64,000 nucleotides of DNA, taken from contig NZ_KV908329.1 in NCBI RefSeq assembly GCF_001999765.1, forward strand, positions 34,763-98,762, given 5' to 3'. The position numbers were made by a program, and so were the translations under genes. The notes below the pieces were generated by a model. It was not told where the DNA came from. It saw nothing but the letters and a program-made list of their open reading frames with translations, and made no database searches. Below are positions 41,984-50,994 of this stretch, in pieces. The DNA comes from Sinomonas mesophila (GTDB lineage Bacteria; Actinomycetota; Actinomycetes; Actinomycetales; Micrococcaceae). The stretch's first letter is position 1; each line of letters begins with the position of its first letter.

Positions 41984-43497
41984 TTCTCGCCCCCTTCGGT
42001 CGTCGCTTCCCTCGTCACGTGAGTCTTCTCGCGCCTCGCCCACTGGTCCCGGAAGGACTCGGCGGGCGGGGCGGGGATGTCGCGGCTCTGCGTCCAGCCC
42101 GCGGCGAGGCCGGGCAGCCTCGTGATCTTCCCGTCCCGGTCGGCGGCGGCGCGCCCGAGCGGGAGGCCCTTCTCGAGCAGGCCGAGCCGCGCGCCGTCGG
42201 ACATCGCCCAGGAGGCGCCCTTCATCGCGAGGTCCATCTGGCTCGGCAGGCGCTTCTGGCCTCGGCGGGACTCGACGTCCTCGCCGCGCAGGTGCACCAG
42301 GATCTCGGGGATGTTGATCTTCACGGGGCACGCGTCGTAGCACGCCCCGCAGAGCGAGGACGCGTACGGCAGCGAGGAGTTCTCCTCGGCCTCGACGCCC
42401 GTGAGCAGCGGCGAGAGGATCGCGCCGATGGGCCCGGGGTAGGTCGAGCCGTAGGCGTGGCCGCCCGTGCGCTCGTACACGGGGCACACGTTCATGCAGG
42501 CCGAGCAGCGGATGCAGTGCAGGGCCGAGCGGCCGTGCCGGTCCGCGAGCGCGCGCGTGCGGCCGTTGTCGAGGAGGACTACGTGCACGTCCGAGGGCCC
42601 ATCGCCGGGGGTGACGCCGGTCCACAGCGACGTGTACGGGTTCATCCGCTCGCCGGTCGACGAGCGCGGGAGCAGCTGCATGAACACGCCGAGGTCCTCG
42701 GCGCGCGGCAGGACCTTCTCGATCCCCATGACCGTGATGAGCGTCTCGGGCAGCGTGAGGCACATGCGCCCATTGCCCTCGGACTCCACGACGCCGAGCG
42801 TGCCGGTCTCGGCGATGCCGAAGTTGGCCCCCGAGACGGCGACCCGGGCGGAGAGGAACTTGCGGCGCAGGTGGGCGCGGGCGGCCATCGCGAGGCGGCG
42901 GGGCTCGTCGGTCAGGGCCGGGTCGACCTCGGGCATCTCGCGCAGGAAGATGTCGCGGATCTCGGTGCGGTTGCGGTGGATCGCCGGGACGAGGATGTGG
43001 CTCGGCTTGTCGTGCCCGAGCTGGACGATGAGCTCGGCCAGGTCCGTCTCGTGGGCCGCGATGCCGGCCGCCTCGAGGTGCTCGTTGAGCCCGATCTCCT
43101 GGGTCGCCATCGACTTGACCTTGACGACCTCGTCGGCCCCCGCGGCCCGGACGAGCCGCTCCACGATCGCGTTCGCCTCGGCCGCGTCCCGGGCCCAGTG
43201 CACCGTCCCGCCGCGGGCCGTGAACTGCTCCTCGAACTGGGCGAGCAGCTCCGGCAGGCGCTCCATGGCCTCGGTCTTGATCGCTGAGCCGGCCTCGCGG
43301 AGCTCCTCCCAGTCGGGCAGCTCGGACACGACGCGCAGGCGCTTGTCCCGGATCGTGTGGGTTGCGTGGCCGAGGTTGGCGCGCAGCTGCCCGTTGGCGA
43401 GGTGGCGCGGGGCGGCGTGCGGGAAGGGTTCGGTGGCGGAGATGTTGCCGAAGCCGCGCGGGGGCACGACCGGGATTCCCAGGCTCACGGTGCTCAT
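41980..43497 (-). CDS. lutB: Iron-sulfur protein LutB
   Basis: A 505-aa subunit with an N-terminal LUD domain (VKSMATQEIGLNEHLEAAG; SGANFGIAETGTLGVVESEG) and a C-terminal ferredoxin region. Two cluster motifs are seen: CIRCSACMNVCPV and CGACYDACPVKI (residues about 309-375). With LutA and LutC it oxidises L-lactate to pyruvate. It overlaps both neighbours by ATGA. Confidence 0.94.
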   Translation of the reverse strand: MSTVSLGIPVVPPRGFGNISATEPFPHAAPRHLANGQLRANLGHATHTIRDKRLRVVSELPDWEELREAGSAIKTEAMERLPELLAQFEEQFTARGGTVHWARDAAEANAIVERLVRAAGADEVVKVKSMATQEIGLNEHLEAAGIAAHETDLAELIVQLGHDKPSHILVPAIHRNRTEIRDIFLREMPEVDPALTDEPRRLAMAARAHLRRKFLSARVAVSGANFGIAETGTLGVVESEGNGRMCLTLPETLITVMGIEKVLPRAEDLGVFMQLLPRSSTGERMNPYTSLWTGVTPGDGPSDVHVVLLDNGRTRALADRHGRSALHCIRCSACMNVCPVYERTGGHAYGSTYPGPIGAILSPLLTGVEAEENSSLPYASSLCGACYDACPVKINIPEILVHLRGEDVESRRGQKRLPSQMDLAMKGASWAMSDGARLGLLEKGLPLGRAAADRDGKITRLPGLAAGWTQSRDIPAPPAESFRDQWARREKTHVTREATTEGGEK

Positions 43498-44354
43498 CGC
43501 GCGCCCCGCTTCGCGCCCGAGGCGAGTGCCAGCTCGCCGTCGACGGCGAGCGGGTTCTCCCGGGTCGAGGCGAGCACCTCCGCGAGGTGCACGGTGCGCA
43601 CGGGGGCGCCCGACGCCGTCGTGCGCCGCTCGCGCGAGAGCCCGCCGCCGATGTGCATGAGGCAGCTCGCGTCGCCGCCCGCGCACGCGGCCGCGCCGGT
43701 GCCGCAGATGTTCGCGACCTTGTCGGCGAGCATCGCGGAGGAGACGTCGGCGTTCTTGACGCTGAAGGTTCCGCCGAAGCCGCAGCATTGGTCGGCCTCG
43801 GGGAGGTCGACGACGTCGAGCGCCTCGACCGTGCGCAGCAGGCTCCGCTGGCGGTCGCCGAGGCGGAGGACGCGCATGCCGTGGCACGACGGGTGGTACG
43901 TGATGCGGGCCGGGAGGTAGGAGCCGAGCTGGGCCGCGGCGTCGGTCACGCCGAGGACGTCGGTGAGGAGCTGGGCGAGCTCGTAGGTGCGGCGGGCGAC
44001 GGCGTCGGCGCGGGCCGCGAGGGTGGGATCGGCCCCCTTGACTTCGTGTTCTTCGGCCCAGCGCGCCACCATGCCGTGCTGGTGCCGCACCGAGGCGACG
44101 CACGAGCCGGACGGCGCGACCGCGACGTCGTACTCCCCCGCCGCGAAGCCGGCCTCGAACGTGCGCACGTGGTTCTCGACGACGGGCAGGGCCTCGCGGA
44201 GGTAGCCCGAGTTGACGTGCATCTGGCCGCAGCAGGCCTGGCCGGCGGGGAACACGACCTCGTGCCCGAGCCGCTCCAGGATCTGCACCGTGGCCTGCGC
44301 GACGCGCGGATACATCGCGTCGACGATGCAGGTCGCGAAGAGCGCGATCTTCAT
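43494..44354 (-). CDS. lutA: (Fe-S)-binding protein LutA
   Basis: A 286-aa protein of the GlpC/HdrB/LutA group with two CCG domains: GQACCGQMHVNSGYL (about 38-52) and ADQCCGFGGTFSVKN (about 190-204). The ATG at 44354 has GGAGAGGA upstream. It is the first gene of lutABC. Operators TGGTCTGGCCA and TGGTCGGACCA lie 33-58 bases before the start. Confidence 0.94.
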   Translation of the reverse strand: MKIALFATCIVDAMYPRVAQATVQILERLGHEVVFPAGQACCGQMHVNSGYLREALPVVENHVRTFEAGFAAGEYDVAVAPSGSCVASVRHQHGMVARWAEEHEVKGADPTLAARADAVARRTYELAQLLTDVLGVTDAAAQLGSYLPARITYHPSCHGMRVLRLGDRQRSLLRTVEALDVVDLPEADQCCGFGGTFSVKNADVSSAMLADKVANICGTGAAACAGGDASCLMHIGGGLSRERRTTASGAPVRTVHLAEVLASTRENPLAVDGELALASGAKRGAR

Positions 44355-44386
44355 GGGAATCCTCTCCGGCCAGACTGCGGGTTCCG

Positions 44387-44412
44387 TGGTCTGGCCACAT
44401 GTGGTCGGACCA
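44387..44412. promoter_or_regulatory. LldR operator pair on the lutA side
   Basis: Two TGGTCNNNCCA sites: TGGTCTGGCCA (44387-44397) and TGGTCGGACCA (44402-44412), starts 15 bp apart. The form matches operators of GntR/FCD lactate regulators. They sit in the lutA leader or promoter. Confidence 0.85.
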
Positions 44413-44467
44413 TAGTAGGCATGCACGTGCCCCTTGTCACAACCCGAGGCATGCGTGCTAGATTTCA

Positions 44468-44492
44468 TGGTCAGACCACAGTGGTCTAACCA
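44468..44492. promoter_or_regulatory. LldR operator pair on the permease side
   Basis: TGGTCAGACCA (44468-44478) and TGGTCTAACCA (44482-44492), starts 14 bp apart and about 60-85 bases before the permease ATG. The two pairs lie 66 bp apart, so a looped complex over the 198-base divergent promoter is possible. Confidence 0.85.
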
Positions 44493-44552
44493 CAGATGCT
44501 CTGCGTCGGTGGCGAGGATGCCTCCGATGTCGACCTCCACCAGGAGCCAGGA

Positions 44553-46238
44553 ATGACCTTCACCCCCGTGATCGATCCCGTGGCCGGCAGTGTCGCCGCG
44601 TCCGCGCTCGTCGGCCTCATCCCCCTCGTGACGTTCTTCGTGATGCTCGCAGTCTTCCGCCGCCCGGCCCCCGTCTCCGGGGCGTTCGCCCTCGTGGCGG
44701 CCATCGCGGTGGCCGTTCTCGCTTACCAGATGCCCGCTGGACTTGCCCTCCTCGCCGGGACGCAGGGCGCCGTCTTCGGCGCATTCCCTGTGTTCTGGAT
44801 TGTCCTCATGGCCGTGTGGCTGTACCAGGTCACGGTCCTCTCGGGCCGCTTCGAGGACCTGCGCCGGATCTTCGACCGCATCGGCGGCGGCGATCTGCGC
44901 ATCCAGGCCATCCTCATCGCCTTCTGCTTCGGCGGCCTGCTCGAGGCCCTCGCTGGATTCGGCGCGCCCGTCGCGATCACGGCGACGATGCTCATGGCCA
45001 TCGGCCTCAAGCCGCTCCGGGCCGCTGCCACTGTGCTCGTGGCCAACACGGCCCCCGTCGCCTTCGGCGCCATCGCGATCCCGATCACCACCGCCGGGGC
45101 CCTGACCGACATCCCCGCCGAGCACATCGGCGCGATCGTCGGCCGCCAGACCCCGGTCCTGGCGTTCCTCGTGCCCGTGCTCCTGCTCTTCCTCGTCGAC
45201 GGCGTGCGCGGCGTCCGCGACGCATGGTTCCCCGCCCTTGCGACCGGCGTCGTCTTCGGGATCGCCCAGTTCCTGTGCGCGAACTACTTCTCCTACGAGC
45301 TCACCGACGTCGTTGCCGCCCTCGCGGGCCTCGGCGCCGCCGTCGTGCTCCTGCGCTTCTGGAGGCCCCGCGGGGCCGACGAGGCCCGCGAGCGTCTGGG
45401 CGTCCCGGAGCCCACGAGCCACGCCGGCGGCCCCGGCGCGACGGACCTCCTCACCCGGGGGCGGATCTGGCTCGCGCTCTTCCCCTACATCCTCGTCATC
45501 GTCGTCTTCGCGGTCGCCAAGCTCTGGCGTCTCGGCATCGACCTGCCCAAGGCCCTCGCGTCCACGGACGTCAAGATCCCGTGGCCCGTCCTCCACGACG
45601 CGCTGCTCACCGCCGACGGCCAGCCGCTCTCCTCGACGGTGTACACCTTCCAGTGGCTCTCCGGCCCAGGGACGCTCCTGCTCGCCTCCGGGCTCATCAT
45701 CGCCGCGGTGTACGCGAAGTACGACGGCGACGGCCGGTTCCGCCTCCGCTTCTCCGAGGCCGTCGCCACCCTGCCCCGGACGTTCGTCAAGATGCGCAGG
45801 GCCGCTCTCACGATCGTGCTCGTGCTCGCCCTCGCCTACGTCATGAACCTCTCGGGCCAGACGATCGCGATCGGCACGTGGCTGGCCGGCACCGGCGCCG
45901 CGTTCGCGTTCCTCTCCCCGATCCTCGGCTGGATCGGCACCGCCGTGACCGGCTCCGACACGTCGGCGAATGCCCTCTTCGCCAAGCTCCAGCAGACCGC
46001 GGGGCAGCACGCCGGCATCGATCCGGCGCTGCTCGTCGCGGCCAACACGACCGGCGGCGTCGTGGGCAAGCTCATCAGCCCGCAGAACCTCGCAATCGCC
46101 GCGACGTCGGTGGGCATGGACGGCCAGGAGTCGGCGATCTTCCGCAAGGTTGTCGGCTGGAGCGTGGGGATGCTCCTGGTCCTGTGCGTCCTCGTGTTCC
46201 TCCAGTCCACGCCGGTCCTCGGGTGGATGCTCCCCTAG
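44553..46238 (+). CDS. lctP: L-lactate permease (LctP/LldP family)
   Basis: A 561-aa lactate:H+ symporter with about 13-14 membrane helices. Seen: the family stretches FGGLLEALAGFGAPVAITA and LGWIGTAVTGSDTSANALFA, and near the C-terminus GGVVGKLISPQNLAIA. CAGGAG lies about 8 bases before the ATG at 44553, which excludes the longer upstream frame. It is divergent from lutABC and followed by lldR. It feeds the LutABC pathway. Confidence 0.95.
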   Translation: MTFTPVIDPVAGSVAASALVGLIPLVTFFVMLAVFRRPAPVSGAFALVAAIAVAVLAYQMPAGLALLAGTQGAVFGAFPVFWIVLMAVWLYQVTVLSGRFEDLRRIFDRIGGGDLRIQAILIAFCFGGLLEALAGFGAPVAITATMLMAIGLKPLRAAATVLVANTAPVAFGAIAIPITTAGALTDIPAEHIGAIVGRQTPVLAFLVPVLLLFLVDGVRGVRDAWFPALATGVVFGIAQFLCANYFSYELTDVVAALAGLGAAVVLLRFWRPRGADEARERLGVPEPTSHAGGPGATDLLTRGRIWLALFPYILVIVVFAVAKLWRLGIDLPKALASTDVKIPWPVLHDALLTADGQPLSSTVYTFQWLSGPGTLLLASGLIIAAVYAKYDGDGRFRLRFSEAVATLPRTFVKMRRAALTIVLVLALAYVMNLSGQTIAIGTWLAGTGAAFAFLSPILGWIGTAVTGSDTSANALFAKLQQTAGQHAGIDPALLVAANTTGGVVGKLISPQNLAIAATSVGMDGQESAIFRKVVGWSVGMLLVLCVLVFLQSTPVLGWMLP

Positions 46239-46366
46239 CCCGGCCTGGCGGACGACGGCGGTCCTCGCGCGCGGTGCCCTCCGCACCCGCGGCGGGGGCC
46301 GCCGTCGTGCGCGACGGGGCCGCCGTCGTGCACCGCGGGGCCGACGCGTCGGGCAAGATGGACACC

Positions 46367-47089
46367 ATGCCGAGCACCGACTCCCTGGTCCCCCGCACGG
46401 GCGAGCGCGCCCACGACGTCGTCCTGGCGCACATCGAGACCGAGCTGCGCGAGGGAAGGCTCTCGGTGGGGGACAGGCTCCCGGGCGAGAGAGCGCTCGC
46501 AGAGCAGTTCGGAATCTCGCGGGCCTCGGTGCGGGACGCGATCCGCACGCTCGAGGTCATGGGCGTGGTGCGGTCGGCGACCGGCTCCGGGCCGAAGTCC
46601 GGGACGGTCGTCGTGTCCGACCCGACCTCAGCATTGGGCCAGGCGCTCAGGCTGCACGTCGCGAGCCGCCATCTGCCCGTCGCGGACATCGTGCAGGCCC
46701 GCATCATGATGGAGACGTGGTGCCTGTCCCGTGCGGCAGGCAGCACGTGGGAGCCCGCCGCGATCGACGAGGCCCGCGCGCTGCTCGACGCCATGGACGA
46801 CCCCTCGCTGCCGTCCAAGGCGTTCACAGCCCTCGACGCGCAGTTCCACGTGGCCCTCAGCGCCCTCGCGGGGAACTCTGTCGTGAGCACCATGATGGAG
46901 TCGCTGCGCGAGTCGACGCGGGGCTATGTCGACGAGGCCGTCGCGACGCTCGGCAACTGGGACGAGATCGCCGCCGATCTGCGGCTCCAGCACCGCGCGA
47001 TCTTCGAGGCCGTCGAGGCCCATGACGGCGAGCGCGCGGCCCGCCTCGTCCGCGAGCACATCGAGTGGTTCTACGCCCAGACGCTCTAA
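46367..47089 (+). CDS. lldR: GntR/FCD lactate-responsive regulator (LldR-like)
   Basis: A 240-aa GntR regulator. The N-terminal winged helix has LPGERALAEQFGISRASVRD and a short wing (GSGPKSGT). The C-terminal FCD domain has ALDAQFHVALSALAGNSVV and the metal-binding His in LQHRAIFEAVEAHD. Four matching operators in the neighbouring lutA/permease promoter and the gene order make it the lactate regulator. The start could also be the in-frame ATG at 46358, and neither has a clear ribosome site. The gap before it carries three CCGCCGTCGT-type motifs. Confidence 0.9.
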   Translation: MPSTDSLVPRTGERAHDVVLAHIETELREGRLSVGDRLPGERALAEQFGISRASVRDAIRTLEVMGVVRSATGSGPKSGTVVVSDPTSALGQALRLHVASRHLPVADIVQARIMMETWCLSRAAGSTWEPAAIDEARALLDAMDDPSLPSKAFTALDAQFHVALSALAGNSVVSTMMESLRESTRGYVDEAVATLGNWDEIAADLRLQHRAIFEAVEAHDGERAARLVREHIEWFYAQTL

Positions 47090-47097
47090 CCTACTCC

Positions 47098-47160
47098 GCG
47101 AATTGTTGGGGTCTGCAGGGTGACAGAGCCCTCAACCCTGCCGAACTCAACATTTGAGCG
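47098..47160. repeat. Palindromic element D1
   Basis: AATTGTTGGGG, then CTGCAGGGT, ACCCTGCCG and CTCAACATTTG form an imperfect 57-60 bp hairpin. It is homologous, in the same orientation, to D2 at the other end of the DUF559-like gene. It begins 8 bases after the lldR stop. Confidence 0.75.
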
Positions 47161-47257
47161 GGGGCGCTCAGACCATTGCCCCTCCACATCCGATGCATCG
47201 GCGCGGATTTCTGTGGACAATGACGATGCGCATCCACCGGCACCGCAGGATGGAGCC

Positions 47258-48226
47258 ATGAACACCCGGCCGGGGCTTCCTCCAGAGATGTCCGGGCGGT
47301 CCTTCACTGTCCACGAAGCCCAGGCTTCAGGCATTGGCCGCAGCCGGCTCAACGCCTCTGACCTCATCACGCCGACGAGGGGCATCCGCGTACCGTGGCA
47401 GGCGGCCATGACTCCGGCAGAGATCGTCGCCCCTGTGCTGAGTCTCATGCCCGACGCGGTGGCGAGCTTCACCACTGCCGGCAAGATCTGGGGCTTCCCC
47501 CTGCCGCTGGCGCATGAACGGGAGCTGGCAATCCACGTGACACGACCATCTGGCACGCCGGGCAGCGTACGGCCGGGCATTGTCTGTCACCGGATGCGAT
47601 TGGCAGACGCCGAGACAGCCTGCGTCGCAGGCGTGCGCGTGACCTCTCGGCTGCGCACATGGCTGGATCTTGCTTCGGTCCTGTCGCTCCGCGAACTCGT
47701 CGCCGTCGGTGATTACCTTGTGTGCGCCCACCCCGCGGACTTTCCCAGGCCCCGCGCGCCCTTCCTGACCGCCGACCAGATGCTGACCTATCTGGACGCA
47801 CAGCGTCGCGTGCGAGGCCTGCCCGCGGCCCGACGTGCCCTGACTCTCGTCCGGGTGGGATCCGACTCCGTGCCGGAGACCGAACTCCGTCTGGCCATCA
47901 TCGAGGCCGGCCTGCCCGAGCCGACCCTGAACCATGCGATCCGCGACGCTGCGGGGAGGGCCGTCGCGTGGCCGGATCAGGCGTTCGTCGACGTGCGGCT
48001 CTCCCTCCAGTACGACGGCGAGCACCACCGAAGTGCGGAACAGCAGGCCAGCGACAATTGGCGCAACCGAGTTGTTGCGGATGTGGGATGGGACCAGCTC
48101 ATCGTCTCCGCCGCCGATGTCCGGAGCAGGGGGTGGGATGGGGTGGCCTCTGTCGTCGCTCAACGCCTCCGGCGCCTCGAGCCATTACGGGCGGTTGGCC
48201 CGACCGGCCGTCAATTGTTGGCTTGA
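47258..48226 (+). CDS. DUF559-like nuclease-fold protein
   Basis: A 322-aa protein of the type seen as orphan genes in Micrococcaceae. The N-terminus (about 1-110) resembles an AbiEi-like HTH region. The C-terminus (about 225-300) is DUF559/Vsr-like: PETELRLAI, DQAFVDVRLSLQYDGEHH, then DNWRNRVVADVGWDQLIVSA. This suggests a PD-(D/E)XK-type core with D, E and H residues. G+C and codon choice are lower than in its neighbours, and two copies of a palindrome flank it, so it looks acquired. The biological role of such proteins is unknown. GGAG lies 5 bases before the ATG. The last codons lie inside element D2. Confidence 0.75.
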   Translation: MNTRPGLPPEMSGRSFTVHEAQASGIGRSRLNASDLITPTRGIRVPWQAAMTPAEIVAPVLSLMPDAVASFTTAGKIWGFPLPLAHERELAIHVTRPSGTPGSVRPGIVCHRMRLADAETACVAGVRVTSRLRTWLDLASVLSLRELVAVGDYLVCAHPADFPRPRAPFLTADQMLTYLDAQRRVRGLPAARRALTLVRVGSDSVPETELRLAIIEAGLPEPTLNHAIRDAAGRAVAWPDQAFVDVRLSLQYDGEHHRSAEQQASDNWRNRVVADVGWDQLIVSAADVRSRGWDGVASVVAQRLRRLEPLRAVGPTGRQLLA

Positions 48227-48270
48227 GCAGGGTGCCAAGCCCCCGAACACTGCTCAACTCAACAATTGCG
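48211..48270. repeat. Palindromic element D2
   Basis: CAATTGTTG (48212-48220) pairs with CAACAATTG (48260-48268), and TGAGCAG (48224-48230) pairs with CTGCTCA (48250-48256). It is the same element as D1 in direct orientation. It overlaps the last four codons and the stop of the DUF559-like gene. Confidence 0.85.
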
Positions 48271-48303
48271 AAGGGGGTGACCCGAGTCCGAAAGTCGAGG
48301 GCC

Positions 48304-48879
48304 TCAGACGCTCGTGCGGTGGAAGTTGAGGTAGCTGCGCGAGGCCGTCGGGCCGCGCTGGCCCTGGTAGCGGTTGCCGTACTCGCCCGAGCCGTAGGGG
48401 TGCTCGGCCGCGGAGGAGAGCCGGAAGAAGCACAGCTGGCCGATCTTCATGCCCGGCCACAGCTTGATCGGCAGCGTCGCGACGTTCGAGAGCTCGAGCG
48501 TGACGTGGCCGGAGAACCCCGGGTCGATGAACCCCGCGGTCGAGTGCGTGAGCAGGCCGAGACGCCCGAGCGACGACTTGCCCTCGAGCCGCGCCGCGAC
48601 GTCATCGGGAAGCGTCACGGTCTCGAACGTCGAGCCGAGCACGAACTCCCCCGGGTGCAGGATGAAGGGCTCATCGCCCTGGACCTCGACAAGGCGCGTC
48701 AGCTCCGGCTGCTCCTCGGACGGGTCGATGTGCGCGTACTTGTGGTTGTCGAAGAGCCGGAAGAACCGGTCGATCCGCACGTCCACGCTCGAGGGCTGCA
48801 CCATGGCCGGCTCGTACGGCGCGAGCTGGATGCGCTCGGAGTCGATTTCGGCACGGATGTCGCGGTCTGAAAGCAGCAC
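48304..48879 (-). CDS. dcd: dCTP deaminase (bifunctional dUTP-forming type)
   Basis: A 191-aa enzyme very close in layout to mycobacterial Dcd. It starts [12 protein letters not shown]. Seen: [39 protein letters not shown] with the catalytic Glu/Ser region, and [15 protein letters not shown] at the end. It turns dCTP into dUMP or dUTP for thymidylate synthesis. The GTG start at 48879 lies 7 bases after a minus-strand -10 TACTCT, so the mRNA is leaderless. Confidence 0.96.
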   Translation of the reverse strand: MLLSDRDIRAEIDSERIQLAPYEPAMVQPSSVDVRIDRFFRLFDNHKYAHIDPSEEQPELTRLVEVQGDEPFILHPGEFVLGSTFETVTLPDDVAARLEGKSSLGRLGLLTHSTAGFIDPGFSGHVTLELSNVATLPIKLWPGMKIGQLCFFRLSSAAEHPYGSGEYGNRYQGQRGPTASRSYLNFHRTSV

Positions 48880-48989
48880 GCATCCAAGAGTACAGGCGGG
48901 CCCCGCGCGGCCGTGGGCGTGAACCAGCAGGCGCACGACGGCGGGCGGCTGGGTCCCGCCGTCGTCCCGCCGCCGCGCTTGGACGGCAT

Positions 48990-49095
48990 CCCCCCTCGGC
49001 GGACCCACCACCCCATCTCGGCGTCACAGGCCCCCATCTCGGCGGACCAACCCCCCATCTCGGCGTCACAGGCCCCCACCTCGGCGTCTCAGCCG
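48990..49095 (-). repeat. 21-bp repeat array B3
   Basis: Reverse-orientation family-B units begin CCCCAYCTCGG at 49011, 49032, 49053 and 49074, after a degenerate unit near 48991. The last one runs into the TGA stop of the SRPBCC gene. Upstream, at 48933-48966, an inverted pair of CGACGGCGGG/CCCGCCGTCG motifs forms another hairpin. Confidence 0.88.
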
Positions 49096-49538
49096 GCGGG
49101 CGCCTCGCCCTCGAGGATCGCCTTGAGCCGGTCGAGCTCGTGGACCTCGTCCTCCATCGTGCGGTGGATGAGCCCGCCGAGGAGCTTCATGACGCCGGCC
49201 GGCTCGAAGGTGAGGCCGAAGCTCACGCGCGTGGCGCCGTCGTCCGCGGGGACGAGGAGGAAGAGGCCCTGCGGCCGCGCCGGGCCCGCGATGACGCGGA
49301 ACCGGAGCACCTCGCCGGGGCGGGCCTCGGTGATCTCGTAGTCGCCGTCGATCTCGCGTCCGCCCGGACCGGCGAGCCGCTGCGCGTACACGGCGCCGAC
49401 CTCGCCAGGCGCCCCGGACGCGAGCGAGACGGACCGGACGCTGCTGCGCCAGCGCGCGTTGTTGAGCCCGTCGGCGAGGAAGGCGTAGACGTCACCCGGG
49501 GACCGGCGCACGGTGACGGTGTGCTCTGCGGCGACCAT
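49089..49538 (-). CDS. SRPBCC (polyketide cyclase/START-like) protein
   Basis: A 149-aa START-fold protein. Seen: the N-terminal EHTVTVRRSPGDVYAFLAD, the central strand VYAQRLAGPGGREIDGDYEI, and the C-terminal long helix GGLIHRTMEDEVHELDRLKA. The ATG at 49538 was chosen over an upstream in-frame start for its match to the family N-terminus. It probably binds a hydrophobic ligand. No partner is evident, and its stop codon abuts array B3. Confidence 0.8.
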   Translation of the reverse strand: MVAAEHTVTVRRSPGDVYAFLADGLNNARWRSSVRSVSLASGAPGEVGAVYAQRLAGPGGREIDGDYEITEARPGEVLRFRVIAGPARPQGLFLLVPADDGATRVSFGLTFEPAGVMKLLGGLIHRTMEDEVHELDRLKAILEGEAPAG

Positions 49539-49604
49539 GCGTGAACCGTAGGCCGGGGCGCGGGAGCTGGGCAAGGTCCACGAGAGCCTCGCGCCTCCCT
49601 GCCG

Positions 49605-50924
49605 CTAGGCCCGGCGGGCCAGACCGCGGACACCGTGCCGAGTCAGGCGCGGCCCACGACGGCGGCGCCGTCTTCCGTGCCACAGCGCGGCCCCGGCCGC
49701 AAGCACCGCGGGCCACGCGAGGTACGCCCCCGCGCTCGCGGCGAGCCCGACGACCGCGGCGAGCCCGAGCGCCGCCACGGCACGCTGACCGCTCCCCGGC
49801 AGGAGCCGCAGGGCCGCGGCGAGGCCCGCGACGTACACGGCGACGATGGCCGCGGTGACGAGCCGGACGAGGACCTCCGTCGCGTCCTGGCCCACCGCGA
49901 GGACGGCGAGGGCGGACGCGCTCAGCGCGGTGACGGCGGCGAGCCCGTGGCGCCCGCGCCCGAACCACGCGGGCAGCGAGCCGGTCTGGCCGAGGGACCG
50001 GGCCAGCTCGGCCGCGCCCGTCGCGTAGCTCGTGAGCACTCCGAGGGTGAGCACGACGGCGAGCCCCGCCGTGAGCGCAGGCGCGGCGGGCCCGACGGCG
50101 AACGCCAGCAGGGATGCCAGCGGCGCCTCGCCGCCGGCCCCCTCGCCGAGCGCGAGGACGGACACGGCCGCGAGCGAGAGATAGAGGATGCCAACGATCG
50201 CGAGCGCGGCCGCGGTCACGGCGCCGAGGTCCCGCCGCGGGTCGCGGAACTGGCCGCCGAGGTAGCTCATGGCCTCCCAGCCCGCGAAGGCCCACACGAT
50301 GAGCGCGAGCGAGGAGGCGACGGAGCCCCACCCGGACGGCGAGAAGGGCTCGAGCCTGGCCGGATCCACGTGCGGCAGCCCGGCCGCGATCGCGAGGACC
50401 AGAACCACGAGGATCGTGCCAGCGAGGCCGAGCTGGAGTGCCGACGAGGTCCGCACGCCGGCCCACACGGACCCGAGGACGGCCGCGGTGATCGCCGCGG
50501 CGACGGCGACGGCGGCCCAGCGCGGCGCGCCGAGGGCGTGCGCGGCGTACTGCCCCGCGAAGAGCGCCGAGGCGGGGATGCCCAGGGGGATCGTGAAGGC
50601 GAACCACCACCCGGAGGCCGTGGCCCAGTAGTCGCCGAAGGCCCGGCGCACGTACGTCGAGACGCCGCCGGCGTCCGGGAGCAGGCGGCCGAGGGCGGCG
50701 AACGTCCACGCGATCGGCACCGACGCGACAACAAGCGCGGCCCAGGCGACGAGGCTCGCCGGCCCGGCCGCCCGGTACGAGAGGGCCGGGAGCGCGATGA
50801 CGCCCGTGCCGAGCACGGCCCCGAGGTAGTAGGCCAGGCCGCGGACCCGCCCGAGGGCCCCACGACGCTCCTGCGCTGCTCCCGCGTCGGCGGAAAGGAT
50901 CCTCGGACTCGTCTCGGCGCTCAT
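49605..50924 (-). CDS. APC-family amino acid permease
   Basis: A 439-aa amino acid/polyamine/organocation transporter with about 12 helices. Seen: the helix-1 stretch YYLGAVLGTGVIALPALSYR with the unwound GxG segment, and SLALIVWAFAGWEAMSYLGG in helix 6. The YjeH-like branch (hydrophobic amino acid efflux) is a reasonable guess. It is divergent from the GlxA-type regulator by 70 bases, which may control it. Confidence 0.87.
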   Translation of the reverse strand: MSAETSPRILSADAGAAQERRGALGRVRGLAYYLGAVLGTGVIALPALSYRAAGPASLVAWAALVVASVPIAWTFAALGRLLPDAGGVSTYVRRAFGDYWATASGWWFAFTIPLGIPASALFAGQYAAHALGAPRWAAVAVAAAITAAVLGSVWAGVRTSSALQLGLAGTILVVLVLAIAAGLPHVDPARLEPFSPSGWGSVASSLALIVWAFAGWEAMSYLGGQFRDPRRDLGAVTAAALAIVGILYLSLAAVSVLALGEGAGGEAPLASLLAFAVGPAAPALTAGLAVVLTLGVLTSYATGAAELARSLGQTGSLPAWFGRGRHGLAAVTALSASALAVLAVGQDATEVLVRLVTAAIVAVYVAGLAAALRLLPGSGQRAVAALGLAAVVGLAASAGAYLAWPAVLAAGAALWHGRRRRRRGPRLTRHGVRGLARRA

Positions 50925-50994
50925 GACTCCACGCTAGGAATCCGACCCCCGTCGGACGAGTGCGCTGGGTGCCGATCAGCGCTAGATTTGTGCC

